A stretch of 64,000 bases of DNA from Humulus lupulus (GCF_963169125.1 NC_084801.1:73783696-73847695), one strand, 5' to 3'. Counted from the first letter of the stretch, positions 43,971 through 57,645 are shown. Numbers and translations: made by a program. Notes: generated from the letters alone by a model not told the origin.

Positions 43971-45961
43971 TCAAGTGTCCTTGAATCTTTTCTTATAATT
44001 ATCGATCTTACTATCCAAAGCATTAAGCACTCAAACCACTATCTTCTAGAGTGTTCTCTACGCATCAAGATGTGTGTGGGCACATAGAGAACATGGGTTT
44101 GCAATTTTAGGAATCACAAGTATTTCTCAGCACATGAGAACTTGGATTATGGTTTGAGAATGACTGGAATAAAGAAGAAGATGAAAGAGTTTTTGTCTGA
44201 TCGAAATTTTGAGAACTATTATGTATATTGTGTTGTTGTTATATGTATATGTATTTCTTCTATTTATTCTATATCCTATATATAGAGATATTTCTATTAC
44301 ATTATTATTCATAATAATAATAGTAATATAATAATAATATCATAATGATTATAAGATTTGATTTAGGTAAATGTCTAACATACAAATTTAAAAAAAAAAT
44401 TCAATTTATTAATTAATTAAATAAATAAAATAAAAACAACACAGATACAATATAAGTACAGTTGGTACATGCATGGCACATTCCTTGGACTGTGTCATGT
44501 GTGTACTGCTATATCCCTTTTGAGAGATATTAAAATTTTCTTTTATTTATTTATTTAACTAAAATCAATCTCCCACAAAATAAGGTATTTATCTTTTTAA
44601 GAAAATAATGACAACCATATTTCAAAATTTAAATTTTAAATTAAAAAATAAAAAATCAAATTGATGATCATCATTTTTTAAAATTCAATAAATAAAAAAA
44701 CTATTTTTCATTTACCAATTTAAGTTTTCTCTTGCTGAAATAAAATAATTAATTTAAAAAATATATTGAAATTAATAAATATATTTTCAAAATGAATAAT
44801 TAATTATTAAACTTCAATTATCTTATAATTGTATAGTTTACCTGAAGAATAAAATTCTTCTCAAATTCCCAAATTACAGGTATACCCTTTTATCAAGTCT
44901 TACATTTATATGGTGTTGATAGAGCCACCCTGAGGACCTATGGAGCTGTAATATCAAGCTCCAATAAATATTAGATTATTAATCAAAGCTCTTCGATTAA
45001 ATAATCATATTTATTAATCTCATGATTACTCCACTATATATATGAGATTGAACTCTTGATAATTATAGACATTTTTTTACTGAGTACTTTATTAAAGAAT
45101 ATATTGTCCATTGATATAATCATTACATAAAGCTTCAATCCTCTATTAATGGTTCATAATTAAAAGGGAATAAAATTATCGTTTTACCCTTTTAGCTATA
45201 CCTTTTTCCTAGAGTACCATTGACTTTACTAGTGAAGGTTGTGTCACAACAAGTTTGTGACGTGAGCGCTCATAACCTTTTCAGTTCCAAAAGTCAACCC
45301 AATAGGGAACCATTATTCAATCTTTAAGAAGGTATAGATTCCATATCTGTTGAACTATGTTCCCAGACATATATATCATTGAGTTCCCAAAACAATTGTT
45401 TAGAGCTTGATCATTACGACAAACCTTAACGCATGAATCAAAGTATCAAATGACTTATATAGGAGTTCATAACAACCTCAGGATTAAGATCATCGTGTAT
45501 ATGATCATTGTTTGATGTGTTTGATTAATACTATGAAACGGTGTTTAAACAAGTATGTACAAGTCACTTCTGGTCAAATTCTATATATCACTATATATAA
45601 AGTACCTTCAGTACAGTGTCCTACTACATTAGCGACCCGGATCTAGGTCACTTGTATTCATAATACTAGTGAACCGTACTAGCAGTAATTAATCTAAAGA
45701 TTCCATAACTTTATTTTACTGCGAACTGTTTTAAGTTTATTATCTTAAACTTGATCCTCTCGTACCAATATGAGATTAAGACCACATATATAAACTTTGG
45801 AATTTTATGATATTCACTTAATATTATAATATAATATCAGACATAGTCTATATATATAATAATTTAATTATTTATTTCATTTAAAACATTTGTCAATTAC
45901 AATTTCTTTAAGGGCACTATTCCCAACAATGCCTTGGTGATCAACTAGATTCCGCGAAAAT

Positions 45962-48902
45962 ATGGCCGAAGATAAAAATCAGGGTCAAGACCCTCCACCT
46001 ACCCCAAAGAACTGCCAACAAATGTTTGCAGAAAAACAAGAGAGACTTCAGAGAACTGAAGATGAACATCAAGAGCTGTGACAGCAGGCACCTCCTCCGG
46101 ATGCTGGAGTACATGTCCCACAGGCTGTGGCACCAGTGCCAGCCCACCCTGTGATGGAGATAAGGTTGGGACCTTTGTATGAAAGGTTCAGAAAGCAACA
46201 CCCTCCCACCTTTGAGGGCGGTCCAGAACCACTATGGGTAGAGCAGAGGATGAACATGACTTCTTCTACCCTGGATTTCATGAGGGTGGAAGGGAACGAG
46301 AGGGTGGCTTGTTCAAGTTATACGATGAGAGGTGACACTCACATCTAGTGGGAAGTTGTGACTCAGAGGAGAGATGTTACTATCATGACTTGGGATAAAT
46401 TCAGGGATGTATATAATAAGAAGTATTACAATGTTGCAGTTCGAGCTACAAAGGTGGATGAATTAACCAATTTTAATAAGAAAAGGATGATAGTCACAGA
46501 GTATGCCTTGAATTTTTATTGGTTGGCGACTTTCGCACTGTATTTGGTGCCTACTGACATGGCAAGGAGAGATCTATTTGTATGGGGGTTGAATGTGATG
46601 ATAGCACGTGATGTTAAGAAAACACTAGATTTGAGGACTACCACTTATGCTCAAGTAGTGGAAAAAGCCCTTATAGCTGAGTGTAACACCCTACTTCCTC
46701 AGAGCTATTAATCTGTGAGTTTAAAACGTGCAATTAACTCGATAATCGAGGTTTTAGGTTAAAAGTGTACCTAAACTGTAAGAAAATCCATATAATTTGG
46801 AAATGTAACCATTCATTGAAATTACAAAGCGTTATACATTTGGGATCCCAAAAATACTGTTCATAAATATTTACAACTCAAAATATAATTAAATTCGACA
46901 AGATGAAAAAATTAGGTTGAATACACATCATCTCCCAAAAATACCTCTGGCCATGGCAGCCAGGCAGGCCGAACATGTACACGCCGCTTCACGCTCTTCG
47001 TACTCATGGTTAATCGACCTTTCTATTGCCCTTACCTGCACCATAGAGCACCCGTGAGCCGAAGCCCAGCAAGAAAACTCGGCATAAGCAATCAACATAT
47101 GCATAATTATCAATCAGCATATAACTAAGCTGCCAACAGGCTAAACACATAACAGCCATGCCGTCACATGCGCTTTACCAGGCCCTGGGTTTGCGGTCAA
47201 CAACATGAGGATATCTCAGGTATCCAATAGGGGTCTCACCCTGGAAACTCGCACTCCGCGTGCTTAACGCTGCTCTCGGCCCCTTGCTGTACTCAGCCAT
47301 GCTGTTCTCAGCCTTCCCCATTCCTGGCCCTCTCTATACATTGACAAATATGCAACACATTGCATAAACTTAAAAAATACTTAAACAAACACAAACATAA
47401 TTAATAGGGCCCCATCCTGCAACACAATCACATAGGGTCATGTCCTGCAATTGAAACTATCGGGTCACGCCCTGCTCTATGGTTACAACAGTTTTCTTAC
47501 TTCTGTCCCAAGCTTCACGAGCACCGATATCCTGACCACAATCCCCTAATTCAAGCGTCACTAAAAATCTAGTCACAACTTATCAAAAACATCCATCCAT
47601 TAAACCCTAATCCATTAAATAACTTTGGGATATAATTCTAGACTCCGGGACCTTGAATTTATCAATCCGGGTGATAAAATCCATCCCGAGCCTTAACAAT
47701 TGGGTTCCCAAGCCAAAAGCCTACAAAACAACCAAGTCATTGAAATAGGGCCGCGACCCATCCCCCTTAAGGGCCATGGCACGCACACACAGGCCGACTC
47801 AACTTCCAAATCCAGAAAATCAACCTCTTTCTCAAGTTTTTCCCCGTGCTTAAACCCATATTTCACACCCCAAACTTTAGCCAACCTCAGAATTAAGCCC
47901 AGAATTCATACTCATATAGCCTAAACATCCTATTCTTACACCCATTAAACATTCAAAATCAATCTTGGAAACGAAATCCATGCAATCCTAAGTTCTAACA
48001 ACCAAAACTAGGAGAATTCAACATTTTAAATCAATTTAAAATCTTACCTCTACACTTAAACCAATTCCATGAGCTTTAAGCTTCCAAATACTCAAAGAAC
48101 TCAGTCAAAATCTTCCAACTAATCCAAAGCCTTCAAACACCAATAAGTGGAGAGAGAACCAAAGGAGAAAGAGTCTTGAGAAATTTTATGTTTTTTTTTT
48201 CTTTCTCTAAGTTCCAGCAATTTCCTAAGCCTCTAAGTGTATACCCATTAGCGAAAAAGACCAAATTACCCATAAGCCTATCCTCAACCCTTTAATGTCA
48301 TTAGGGCATTTCGATCACTTGCGGAATCCCGCTGAGTCCTCCAGTATTCCTATAAATCCCAATTTAATCCCAACATATCTCAATCATTACTAAATTACTA
48401 CCCGTTACTCAATAATTCCCGAACACATATAATATTCCCAAAATACCCCTAGACTCCTCCCGAGATGGGTATTCAACCTCGTTGTGACTTTCTAGCTAAA
48501 CCGCTCCCTAGGACTGTCTCAGATCATGCATCGCAAATATATCACCACTCAACGGTGATATTCACCATATTCACAAGTATTACATTTATGCCCTCAACGA
48601 GCTAAAATTACAAACATTGCCCTAATAACCAAATGGGACCCACATGCATATTTAATTCACATAAACATGCATTTCTAATCACATATTCATAAAATTCAAA
48701 CATTAATATAATAAATCACTTATTGCCCCTCCAGGCATGCTAATCATGGGCCTAAGCCTTATTAGAAAATTTTGGGACGCTACACTGAGGGTGCCGAAGA
48801 TCAGAGATGGAAAGAAGGCACCGCAAGGTGTGATGCTCGAGGATGGTGCCTCCCGTCACTTGTTCTGGTTGAGTTAGTGACCCCAGTGAGAAGAAGAGAA
48901 AG
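45962..48902 (+). pseudogene. Chromovirus-like Ty3/gypsy gag (copy E), split by a solo LTR
   Basis: The start ATG is 45,962 and the frame is open except for TGA 46,079-46,081 and TAG 46,346-46,348. The N-terminal region is Gln/Glu-rich. The capsid-like domain includes FRKQHPPTFEGGPEPLWVEQ, TWDKFRDVYNKKYYN and MIVTEYALNFYWLA, with VPTDMARRDLFVWGLN after it. At 46,681 it is interrupted by the solo LTR 46,682-48,784; the sequence resumes at 48,785 with GAEDQRWKEGTAR and ends after EKKRK at 48,902, where another F LTR begins. The motifs resemble Tekay/Del-type plant chromovirus gag; lineage is inferred. Confidence 0.85.
46682..48784 (-). mobile_element. Family F solo LTR, 2,103 bp, with perfect CTGAG target duplication
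   Basis: Ends TGTAACACCC and GGGACGCTACA, flanked by CTGAG at 46,677-46,681 and 48,785-48,789. Deleting it and one duplication restores the gag frame (ALIAE followed by GAEDQRW). It carries the conserved CCTTTACCTGCACC-type block near 47,030-47,085. It is about 670 bp shorter than the solo LTR at 41,195 because it lacks the minisatellite and differs elsewhere. Confidence 0.93.
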
Positions 48903-51465
48903 TGTAACAACCCAAAATTAGTAATAAGGATTAAGGGCCTTGATTAGTGTGTCGGGAGGGCATAAGTGGATTATGTGTTATATATGATTATGTGATAAGC
49001 ATGATTATATGATTATTTCGATATATGTAGGCCCTGACTAGGTTATAAGGGCATATTCGTAATTTTGGCCCATTGAGGGCATAAATGTAAATATTTGTGA
49101 TAAATTCTTGAGACCATATTATTATGTGGATATATCTGCAGCTTGTGACTCGAGGCGATCCTAGGGAGCGATTTAGCAGAAAAGTCCTGGTGGGGATTTA
49201 TACCCGGCTTAGGGGAGCCTAGGGGTATTTCTTGGAATTTGGGAAATATATTGGAGGCTATTTGATATTGAGGAATATAATTGGTGATTAGTTAGGTCTC
49301 GAGATGCAAGCGGTAATTATTAGGGACACTCGAGGAATTAGCGGGAATTGGGAATAAATGACCAAATTGCCCTTGGAGTGTTTTAGGGTTTAATTTTAAT
49401 GGGAGGGAAAAATGGTCATTTTTTTGGTTAAGACGTGATAAGGGTGTTTTCTGCCTATATGTCTTAGTGGGAGTTGTAGAAACAAGTAGAAGCTGGAAAA
49501 AAAAAATAGAAGAAGGAAGAAAAAACAAAGAAACTCTCTTCCTCTCCCTATCGATATCACTATTCTCTCACCATCTCTTGAGGATTTTAGAAGTTGTAAT
49601 TCAGAGGAGGCTTAGGCTAAGGTATGGAACATGGATCCTTGGTGAAGCTAGGATTTTCTGCTGGAATGAAGTTCAATTAAGGTAAGGTTTCTAGGTTTTT
49701 TTTTGGGATTGCTGAACTTTGTTGTGTTGATCTTGAATCTGAACTTTGGATGGGAATTCAAGGTGCTTAGCTTTGGGAATTGAGGAGCTAAGGACGGGAA
49801 GGATAGGTGAGGATAGGTGTTTATGCAACGAAGGTTTGAACTCTCCATAAAAACTGAGGATTTCTAGGTTTGGTCATCTTGAATTGCTAGGTAGTTTCTG
49901 GTTTTCTGATGAGTTCTTGAATTCCGAGCTCAATGCTTGTTTTCTTTGTTTAATGATGAATGTGGTTAGAATTGAGGTTTTTGGGCCATGTAGGGTGAGA
50001 TGTAGTGATTGGTAGGCTTGTTTTGAAGTGTATTTGAGGTTTGGAGGGGTTCTAGGGGGTTTTGGTTCGAGGAAATTCGAACAAGAAAACTCTGGGAAGT
50101 TTGGCGCTGTAACTAGTGTTGTAGCACTAGCCTTTGGGTGCTACAGCGCTAGGCCTGGCTATTTCTGGGCATTTCGCTTCTGGTTGTAGCGCTGTAGCGC
50201 CCACTTTGTGGCACTGTAGCGCTACCTTGTTTCCAGTAGTGGGTTTTTGGGTTATTTCTTTAGGTTTTTATCCGGGGGCTCAGGGTTTGATTCCACCACC
50301 CTGTTTGGTGGAATTAAGGCTTCCAGAGGGCTCGGGATTTGTCCCGAGGTTAGGTTTTGGAATTGAAGTTTAGTGATGGTTCTAATTTATGGCTATGACT
50401 AGGTGTACGCTAGGGCTCGGATGGGATCGTGCTTGAATGTCGACTTCACTTATGAAAGCTATCAGAATCAAAGGTAAGAAACTGCACCCGATTATGTGTT
50501 AGTGTTGGGGCTAAGAGCTCCCTATGTTTATATGTGATGTCATGAGATGGTATTATGCCATGGGACATGTGATAAACGGCCTAAGAGTGCTAGAATCAAT
50601 ACTTGCGCATAGGACGCGGCTCGGCCACTGGTAGCTGAGGTTAAATATATAATAACTGAGCTTGGCCTAAGCGAGCCGACCCTGTATTTTGCATGATATG
50701 TTAAATGTTGTTTAATTGATGATGGTGACGAGCTTGTTATCCGAATAAGTGATTATTGGTTTGTAGTTTGATATCACTGCTTATGTGAGTTGTATGAATT
50801 GTTATATGTGTGACTGTCGTTTATTGCTATTACAATGTATTATCGTTTCTTGCTGGGCCTTGGCTCATGAGTGCTACATGGTGCAGGTAAAGGCAAAGGC
50901 AAGGTGGACCAGTCTTGAGTTGGAGAGCTTTGAGGCTGAATGAACATAGTCAGCTGATCGGTCACCACGGCCGAGGAGTGATACAGGGCGAGAGAAGCCT
51001 AAATGTCTGTTTTTCCCTTAGAATGGCCAGTACATGTTTACAACCTGGAATTTTTGTAAACTGACTTTTAAACTCTATTTCTTTTGAGATCCCATGTACA
51101 AAATGTTTAATTATATGAAATGTAACTTTTGTCACCAAAATATTTTTAACCCTAGTTTAATTGTAGTTTTAGTAACACGTTTCTAACTCAATAACTTGGT
51201 TAGAAATGTCTATTTTGCCTTTGTATGGCTGATGGTTGTCTGCATTTTGGAGATTCTGTAAGCCAACTTTTAAACTCTGTTTCTTTTTGGGATCCCATGT
51301 ATAAAACTGTTTAATTATATAAAGTGTAACTTTTGAGAGCAAAACCTTTTTAAACCCTAGCTCATACATGTTTAGTGGCACGTTTTTAAATTAATGACTT
51401 GATTAGCAAGTCCTGCACCTTTATAAGTACACAGTGTAGCGGTCTTGGCTATCCAAGGCGTTACA
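48903..51465 (+). repeat. Family F LTR (plus), 2,563 bp, inserted in gag E
   Basis: Starts TGTAACAACCC and ends CAAGGCGTTACA. The left flank is gag E; the right flank is not gag, and the 5-bp flanks (GAAAG and TATGG) do not match, so this is not a simple solo LTR. TATGGTAT directly after the LTR resembles the first six bases of a Met PBS (TGGTAT) before similarity stops, so a 5' LTR of a deleted element is possible. It holds three GTAGCGCTGTAGCGC-type blocks (50,110-50,225), the TGGTGCAGGTAAAGG block (50,880-50,895) and an internal duplication of about 200 bp (about 51,030-51,410). Confidence 0.85.
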
Positions 51466-51479
51466 TATGGTATATTCGA

Positions 51480-51760
51480 ATACAAGCTACTGGAGGTAAA
51501 AAATTTCCCATATTTCTTGCTTGGCATAAAGGGGTGATTACCCGAAGTATTCTTTCAACTTGGTGAAGGCTCATTTGCATTCTTCTTTCCAAGTGTACAT
51601 TTTTCTCCCTTTTAGGGTGTTTAAGAAAATAACACACTTATCTTTAGACCTTAAGATCCTCTTATTCAAGTCTGCTACTCTTTTCGTTATGTCAAAAGCA
51701 TGTTATTGTACCTCGCAAATAGAGGCTTCCCTTGGTCTTGTGGACATATACTTGACAGCA
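51480..51760 (-). pseudogene. Ty3/gypsy RT connection-domain scrap
   Basis: On the minus strand a short frame reads ADLNKRILRSKDKCVIFLNT, then TWKEECK-stop-AFTKLKEYF. This matches the RT-RNase H connection of Ty3 elements (ALNRFISKSTDKCLPF...FEWTEECEQAF in the Tat copies here) at low identity. No catalytic box is included. It belongs to an older, different element. Confidence 0.6.
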
Positions 51761-53105
51761 AGCATTTCAACACGGTGCGTAAAGTATGGTAAAGTGATGG
51801 ACTTTCTAGTTTTAGAGCTTAATCTTTGTACATGTTGAACTTTGTGCTCTTATCCGCCGAAAAACTATGTGGATGTTTGCAAGGGTTACGCATGGTGAAT
51901 TGGTGGACACGTTCTTGAGATGAAACACTTATAATAAGCCTCTCGATGTGGACACCCTTATCATGCTCTCCCTAGGTAGGTTCTTGGCGCTCATCTCGTC
52001 TGATTGTCTCGGGGGGTGTGCTCCCAAGGTGTGGCCTTGCACAATGACTCTTTGAGGTTAGTTTTGCAGCATGACATTTAGGGGTGTATCGAGGTAACAC
52101 CAAGGTACAATGACTTTTAGAAATGTAGCCTCTCATGCTATCAGGTCTCACATAGTGTATCTCTCACATAGAGGTCTCTTGCAGTGCACTTCTTGTGAAC
52201 CATGTATATAGGAAGTGTAAGACCCTTTCCCTTTCCCTCTTTGGTATGAGATTTTTAGAATCCCTTTTTATTCCTTCAGTATGGGACTTTGAGAAGTCAT
52301 GTTATCTATTGTATGGGACTTTGAGAAGCCAACTTCTTTTTTTATCATGGGACTTTGAGAGGCCCACTTTTTTCTTTGGTATGGGAAATTGAGAAGTCAT
52401 GTTATCTTTGCTATGTGACTTTGAGAACTCCACTTATTTCTTTACCACGGGACTTTGAGAAGCCCACTTTTTTCTTCAGTATGGGACTTTGAGAAGTTCA
52501 CAATTGCTTCATCGAGGGAAAGGTTGGATCGGTGGAGGCCGCTCAGGTGAAGATTGAGGATGTGGCCACAGAGAATCTTCTTTTTTATGGTGTGAGAGAT
52601 TGACCCCAACTTTGATTTCTCTCACTTTGGAGAAGATGCCGTGTAGCTTGCTTCTGAATGGGATGCCAACAAGAAGTCGCTCCCTCCTAGGCATGGTAGC
52701 CCAAGAGCAGACTGAATGTTCCTGCATGGTTTCAATGCCTCATGCTTTTATTTGGTCTTTTGATTTGGTTGTATTGTCGTTCATCTTGTTTTCCATGGGA
52801 GGTTTCTCAAGGTCTTTTATGTTTAGAGAGGAACTTTCGTAATCCTTTTTTTGTGAGAACTTTTGTGAGTCCTTTTCTTTCTTTTTTCTGAGAACATTTG
52901 TGAGTCCCTTTTTTTGTGAGAACGTTTTCATAAGTTCTTATTTTGTAAGGAACTTACACGATTTTCCTTATTTTGATGACATCTTTTGTGTGGCTGATTG
53001 TCTTTATTAAGGGTGTGTTATCCCTTTGGGCTTTGGCCACTCCTTATTATTTTTATGGTCATTGTGAGGATGCATTTGCCTCCTAAGCCTTTGTCATCGT
53101 CTTTT
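51761..53105. other. Non-coding interval with two small minisatellites
   Basis: No domain recognised. From about 52,275 to 52,500 there are seven units of 33-40 bp built on ATGGGACTTTGAGAAGTC. From about 52,840 to 52,945 there are three units of about 35 bp built on TTTTGTGAGAACTTTTGTGA. The rest is unique GT-rich sequence. It could be the untranslated part of an old retrotransposon (the RT scrap is adjacent). Confidence 0.6.
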
Positions 53106-54950
53106 TGTTGGTCTTTATTGATCAAATCAGAGATTATACGCAGCGGAACAACAATCAAATTGTTAGATTAATCCCATAAGATTTCTAGATCTACTTCTTC
53201 ACATGCATATATATATTGAATCAAGGACATGAATAGAAAAATTACCTCAGGTCCTTCCAAGTTGCTATCTTTTCGTATGGCTAAATCCTCGAGATCTCAC
53301 ACCAAGATCTTCCAAAATGTTCTCAGGCACACAAAGAACGAGTGTGGGCTTGCTATACAAATAATAGGCAATAAACTATTTATCTGATGTTTTCAACACA
53401 TGAGATCTGATAAAGTTTTGGACCTAGGTTTTGTGAAGAACAATGACTTTTGTTTATGTCACTGTTCTCTTTCTCTAAGAGAGATTCCTAGATATTTTTC
53501 TATCCCTGAAAAGTTACGTTCAGTGAAAAACTGATATCCTATATTAAATATATTCTATATATTAAAATATTTTTTATTTTAAACAAATTCAAAATAACTT
53601 ATCAGTTATCATATTTTTGTTTAAATAATAATATTTTAATCATATTAAAATATCTCATTATCTATTTAATATTTAAATAACTAAAATTGTGGAATCAAGA
53701 GACTGAGTACATTCTCTTATGCGTGTAGCACAATGCCTGTGCACTGTGCCACACATGTACCACATGCCTGTGATGGCATGTGATTTTTCCCAATTTTTAT
53801 TTTTCCCAATCAAATAATTAATTAATTACACATAATTAAGCAATAATTATGTTTGATACATAGAAAAATATTTTACTTGTCACATAAGTCCTTTTTGCCC
53901 ATTTTTGTATTTACCTTTATCGGTGTTTGTTTGAGCCATTTCGGGGACCATGGACCTATAACATTAAGCTCCAATAAATTGAAACTAAATAATTAAACTC
54001 TTTAATTATAATAGTTAATTTATTAATTCTGATATTACTCCACTATAAATTCAGAATTGCACTGTTTATGTTATAGATATACTTTTACAGAAATCTTTTT
54101 CTTAAGTCGTCCATTGATATAACCATCTTGCAGTAGTTCTACCCTCTAATTAATAAGTTCATAAATTAGAATGGAAGAATTACCATTTAACCTTTCTAAT
54201 TTACTTCTTATTCCTTAAGTGCCATTAATTCACTAGTGAATAATTAATCTATAATCTAATTATAGATTTGAGCTCAAAATCATTCAGTTCCAGAATTAAC
54301 CCTTAAGGGAACTAATATACGATCCGTTAGGAAAGATTAGATTCCATTTTGTTGATACATGTTCCCAGCCATCCATGATATTAAATCTCCAAAACAAAAG
54401 TCATTAGCCTCATTCTTTGAAGGAACCTTAACGAATCAATCAAAAGATTTAATAAACATGAACAGGAGTTCATGAACACTCAGGATTTAGGTTGATCTTT
54501 AAATGATCATCAGTTATGATATGAATTACAAGTCTTTATTGTTAAATGGATTTTGGATAAAGACTTTAAATCATATCCATCCATGTCATATATAATCATA
54601 TTATATAAAGCACCTTTACCGAGATGTCTTTCCACATCAATAATCTGAATCTAGATTATTTGTATCATTATGATACTCAATAAATCATACTTACAACTCC
54701 AACTAAAGAATTCCTTAACTTTAATTTGTTGTTGTTGACTATTTTTATTCATTCATGTGATCTTAATTCTCTCGTACTAATACAAGATCACATTCTCAAT
54801 AATGAATATGGAATTTTTCTGATATTTACAAAATTATTCAAACAATAATTTAACAATCTAATTATGACAATAATAATAAACCATCGTATTTATTTATTCA
54901 CAGAAAAAACAAATGTCTTTACATGCTTTTAGGACACACTCCTAGCAATA
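53106..54950 (-). repeat. 3' LTR of a copia element (copia I)
   Basis: On the minus strand it follows the polypurine-like ACAAGTGGGA, starts TATTGCTAGGAGTGTGTCC (TG drifted to TA) and ends AATAAAGACCAACA at 53,106; 1,845 bp. It shares short blocks with the copia LTR at 40,951-45,928. The flank beyond is CTTTT. No partner 5' LTR exists to the right, because the element is truncated near 57,645. Confidence 0.8.
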
Positions 54951-57645
54951 TCCCACTTGTACTTAAAGCAAGTGAGGCATTTCTCTCAATCCCATATTAC
55001 GTACATGACCCTCGAATTGCTTTGCTGGAAGCGTCTTCGTGAACAGGTCCGCCAGGTTGTGTTCTGATGCGATTTTCAGAATGGTCACATCTCCTCTATG
55101 TACAATTTCTCTGACTAAGTGGTATCTGCACTCTATATGCTTTCCCTTCTTGTGGCTTCTTGGTTCTTTAGAATTAGCCACTCCTCCATTGTTGTCACAG
55201 TAAAGAAAAAGTGGTTTCTCCACTTCTGGAACAACTTTTAGATTGGAGTAGAACCTTTTGAGTCACAGAGCCTCCTTAGCTGCTTCACAAGCCGCTATAT
55301 ACTCGACTTCCATGGTGGATTCTGCAATGCTGGTTTTCTTAATGCTTCTCCAGACTAATGCTCCTCCTCCAACAATAAACACTGATTCAGAAGTCAATTT
55401 CTGACTATCTCTGTCTTATTTAAAATCAAAATCAGTGTAACCAGTGGGGTTCAGGTCTCCACCTGAATATACATGCATATAATCTCTAGTATTTCTAAGA
55501 TACTTGAGAATATTCTTCACTGCAATCCAATGACTCAATCCAGGATTGGATTGATAACATTTTACTATCCCTACTGCATAACAAATGTCAGGTCTTGTAC
55601 ACACATGGCGTACATCAGACTGCCTACTGCTGAGGCATAGGGATACTGTCTCATGTTTTCCTTTTCCTTAGATGTTTTGAGACACTACTCTTTGGAAATG
55701 AATACTCCATAATGGGTTGGCATATCACCCTTTTTGGAGTTTTGCTTATTAAAGCGTTTTAGCACCTTATCAATATAGGTTGCTTGAGACAGTGCCTAAG
55801 TTTTGTTCTGTCTATCTCTAAGAATCTTAATGCCCAGAACATACTTGGCTTCTCCCAAATCTTACATTTGGAATTGTTCAGCTAACCAGTTCTAGAGATT
55901 TGATAATGTCTCTACATCATTCTCAATGAGTAGGATATCATCAACATAAAGAACGAGGAATACTACTTTACCATCTTTGATTTGTTTATAGACACAAGGA
56001 TCATCAACATTTTCTTCAACAACCAAATGTTTTTCTTGTGTCATCAAATCTAAGATTCCAAGACCTAAGAAGCTTGCAAATCTTTTGCTCTTGATCTTTT
56101 AATTCGAACCCTTCTCGTTGAGACATGTAAATGGTTTTGTCAAGGTAGCCATTCAAAAAAGCTGTTTTGACATCCATTTGCCAGATCTCGTAATCCATGC
56201 ACGTAGCTATGGACAAGAGTATACAAATGGATTTTAGCATGGCTAGTGGAGAAAAGGTTTCTTCATAATCAACCCATTCTTATAGGAGAAAAGGTTTCTT
56301 CATAGTCAACCCCTTCTTTCTGTGTGTAACGTTTTGGCTACAACCCTTGCTTTGAAAGTCTCTACTTTCCCATTCGCTCCTCTTTTCTTCTTGAATATCC
56401 ACTTGCAACCAATGGGTTTGATATTCTTAGGTGGATTTTCAAGAACCCAGACAGAATTGGAATACATCGATTCCATTTCTTGGTTCATGGCTTCTTGCCA
56501 TTTTTCCTTGTCAGAATGATTCATTGCATTTTCAAATGTCAATGGATCGTCTTTGTTTGTTTCAAACACAAGCATTTGAACTTCGTGTTCACAGTACGTG
56601 GTTTACTTACTAACCCTCCCACTACGATGAAGTTCGCTACTATTCTTACTAGAACTAGCAGTTTCCTCTTGCCGTTTTTCATTGGTTATTGCTGGTGACT
56701 TTGCGACTTTATTTGAGACCATCTCCTCCAGTACAACCTTACTGCAACGTTTGTGGTAATTAACATAGTCATATTCAAGAAAAGTTGCATTTTTCAATAC
56801 AAATGTTTTATTTTCTTTTGGACTATAGAAAATTCCACCTCTAGTCTCTTTGGAATATCCCACAAACATACACACTTCAGAGCGTGTTTCCAACTTCTCG
56901 GTCTTCCTTTTGAGCACGTATGCATGACACCTCCAAATTCTAAAATGGTGTAAACTAAGTTTACAATCATTTCATAATTCTTTGGATGTCTTTTGGATAG
57001 ACTTAGGTGGAACATCATTCAATGTGTATAGAACACATTGAATCATATAGCCCCTGAATGACAGTGGTAATGATGAGAAACTCATCATTCATCTAACCAT
57101 ATATAATAACATTCTATTCCGACTTTCTGAAACATCATTTTACTGTGTTGTTTCAGGTGTAGTGAGTTGGAATTGAATGCCATGCTCACGTTGATGGTTC
57201 TTGAATTCACAGTCCAAGTACTCTCTTCCTCGATCAGATCGAAGTGCTTTTAGTGATTTACCTAATTGCTTTTTAGCCTCTGCTTGAAATTCTTTGAACT
57301 TTCCAAAAGTCTCAGATTTTCTTTGCATAAGTATAGGTATTCATATCTAGAATAATCGTCAATGAAAGTGACGAAATATTCATAAGCTCCTCTTGCTTGT
57401 ACATTAAGTGGACTGCTAACATCCATATGTACTAGCTGAAGTGGTTCTGTGGCTCTTCAACCTTTAGCAGAGAAAGGTCTCTTGGTCATTTTGTTTTCTA
57501 GATAGGATTTACAAATAGGGAGAGATCCAATAGATAGTTCTCTTAAAGGACTATCCTTTACAAGCCTATTTATTCTGTCTAGACCAATATGATCCAATCT
57601 CAAGTGCCACAGATATGTCTCACTATCGAAATCAGTTTAATAGAT
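54951..57645 (-). pseudogene. Copia I pol: pre-integrase, integrase, RT, RNase H
   Basis: Read right to left: pre-integrase motif YLWHLRLDHIGLDR near 57,600; integrase VHMDVSSPLN and FVTFIDDYSRYEYLY near 57,400; SDRGREYLDCEF near 57,210; SESRNRML near 57,100, giving the three acidic residues. RT follows with WIFKKKRGANGKVETFKARVV near 56,380, QMDVKTAFLNG near 56,160 and the intact catalytic box LYVDDILL near 55,940. RNase H ends with KHIECRYHLVREIVHRG and ADLFTKTLP near 55,030. The order integrase-RT-RNase H is diagnostic of Ty1/copia. There are many stops and frameshifts; gag and protease are missing. Confidence 0.9.

Larger units (their letters stand above)
40951..45928 (-). repeat. Long copia-type 5' LTR (minus), split by a solo LTR
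   Basis: On the minus strand it starts TGTTGGGAATAGTGCCC at 45,928 and ends TTTTTCCAACA at 40,951. Removing the inserted solo LTR (41,195-43,970) and one 5-bp duplication leaves about 2.2 kb. It shares blocks such as TACGAGAG-GATCAAG and TAAAGTTATGGAATTC-like sequence with the copia LTR at 53,106-54,950, so the two belong to related families. The right flank ATGCC (45,929-45,933) lies in the leader of gag E, which this element interrupted. Confidence 0.8.

Noticed and set aside
48888..48902. GAGAAGAAGAGAAAG read as a polypurine tract before a 3' LTR
   Set aside because: The same residues occur in gag G at the equivalent place (following SQGSGPS), so it is more likely gag coding sequence interrupted by the LTR.
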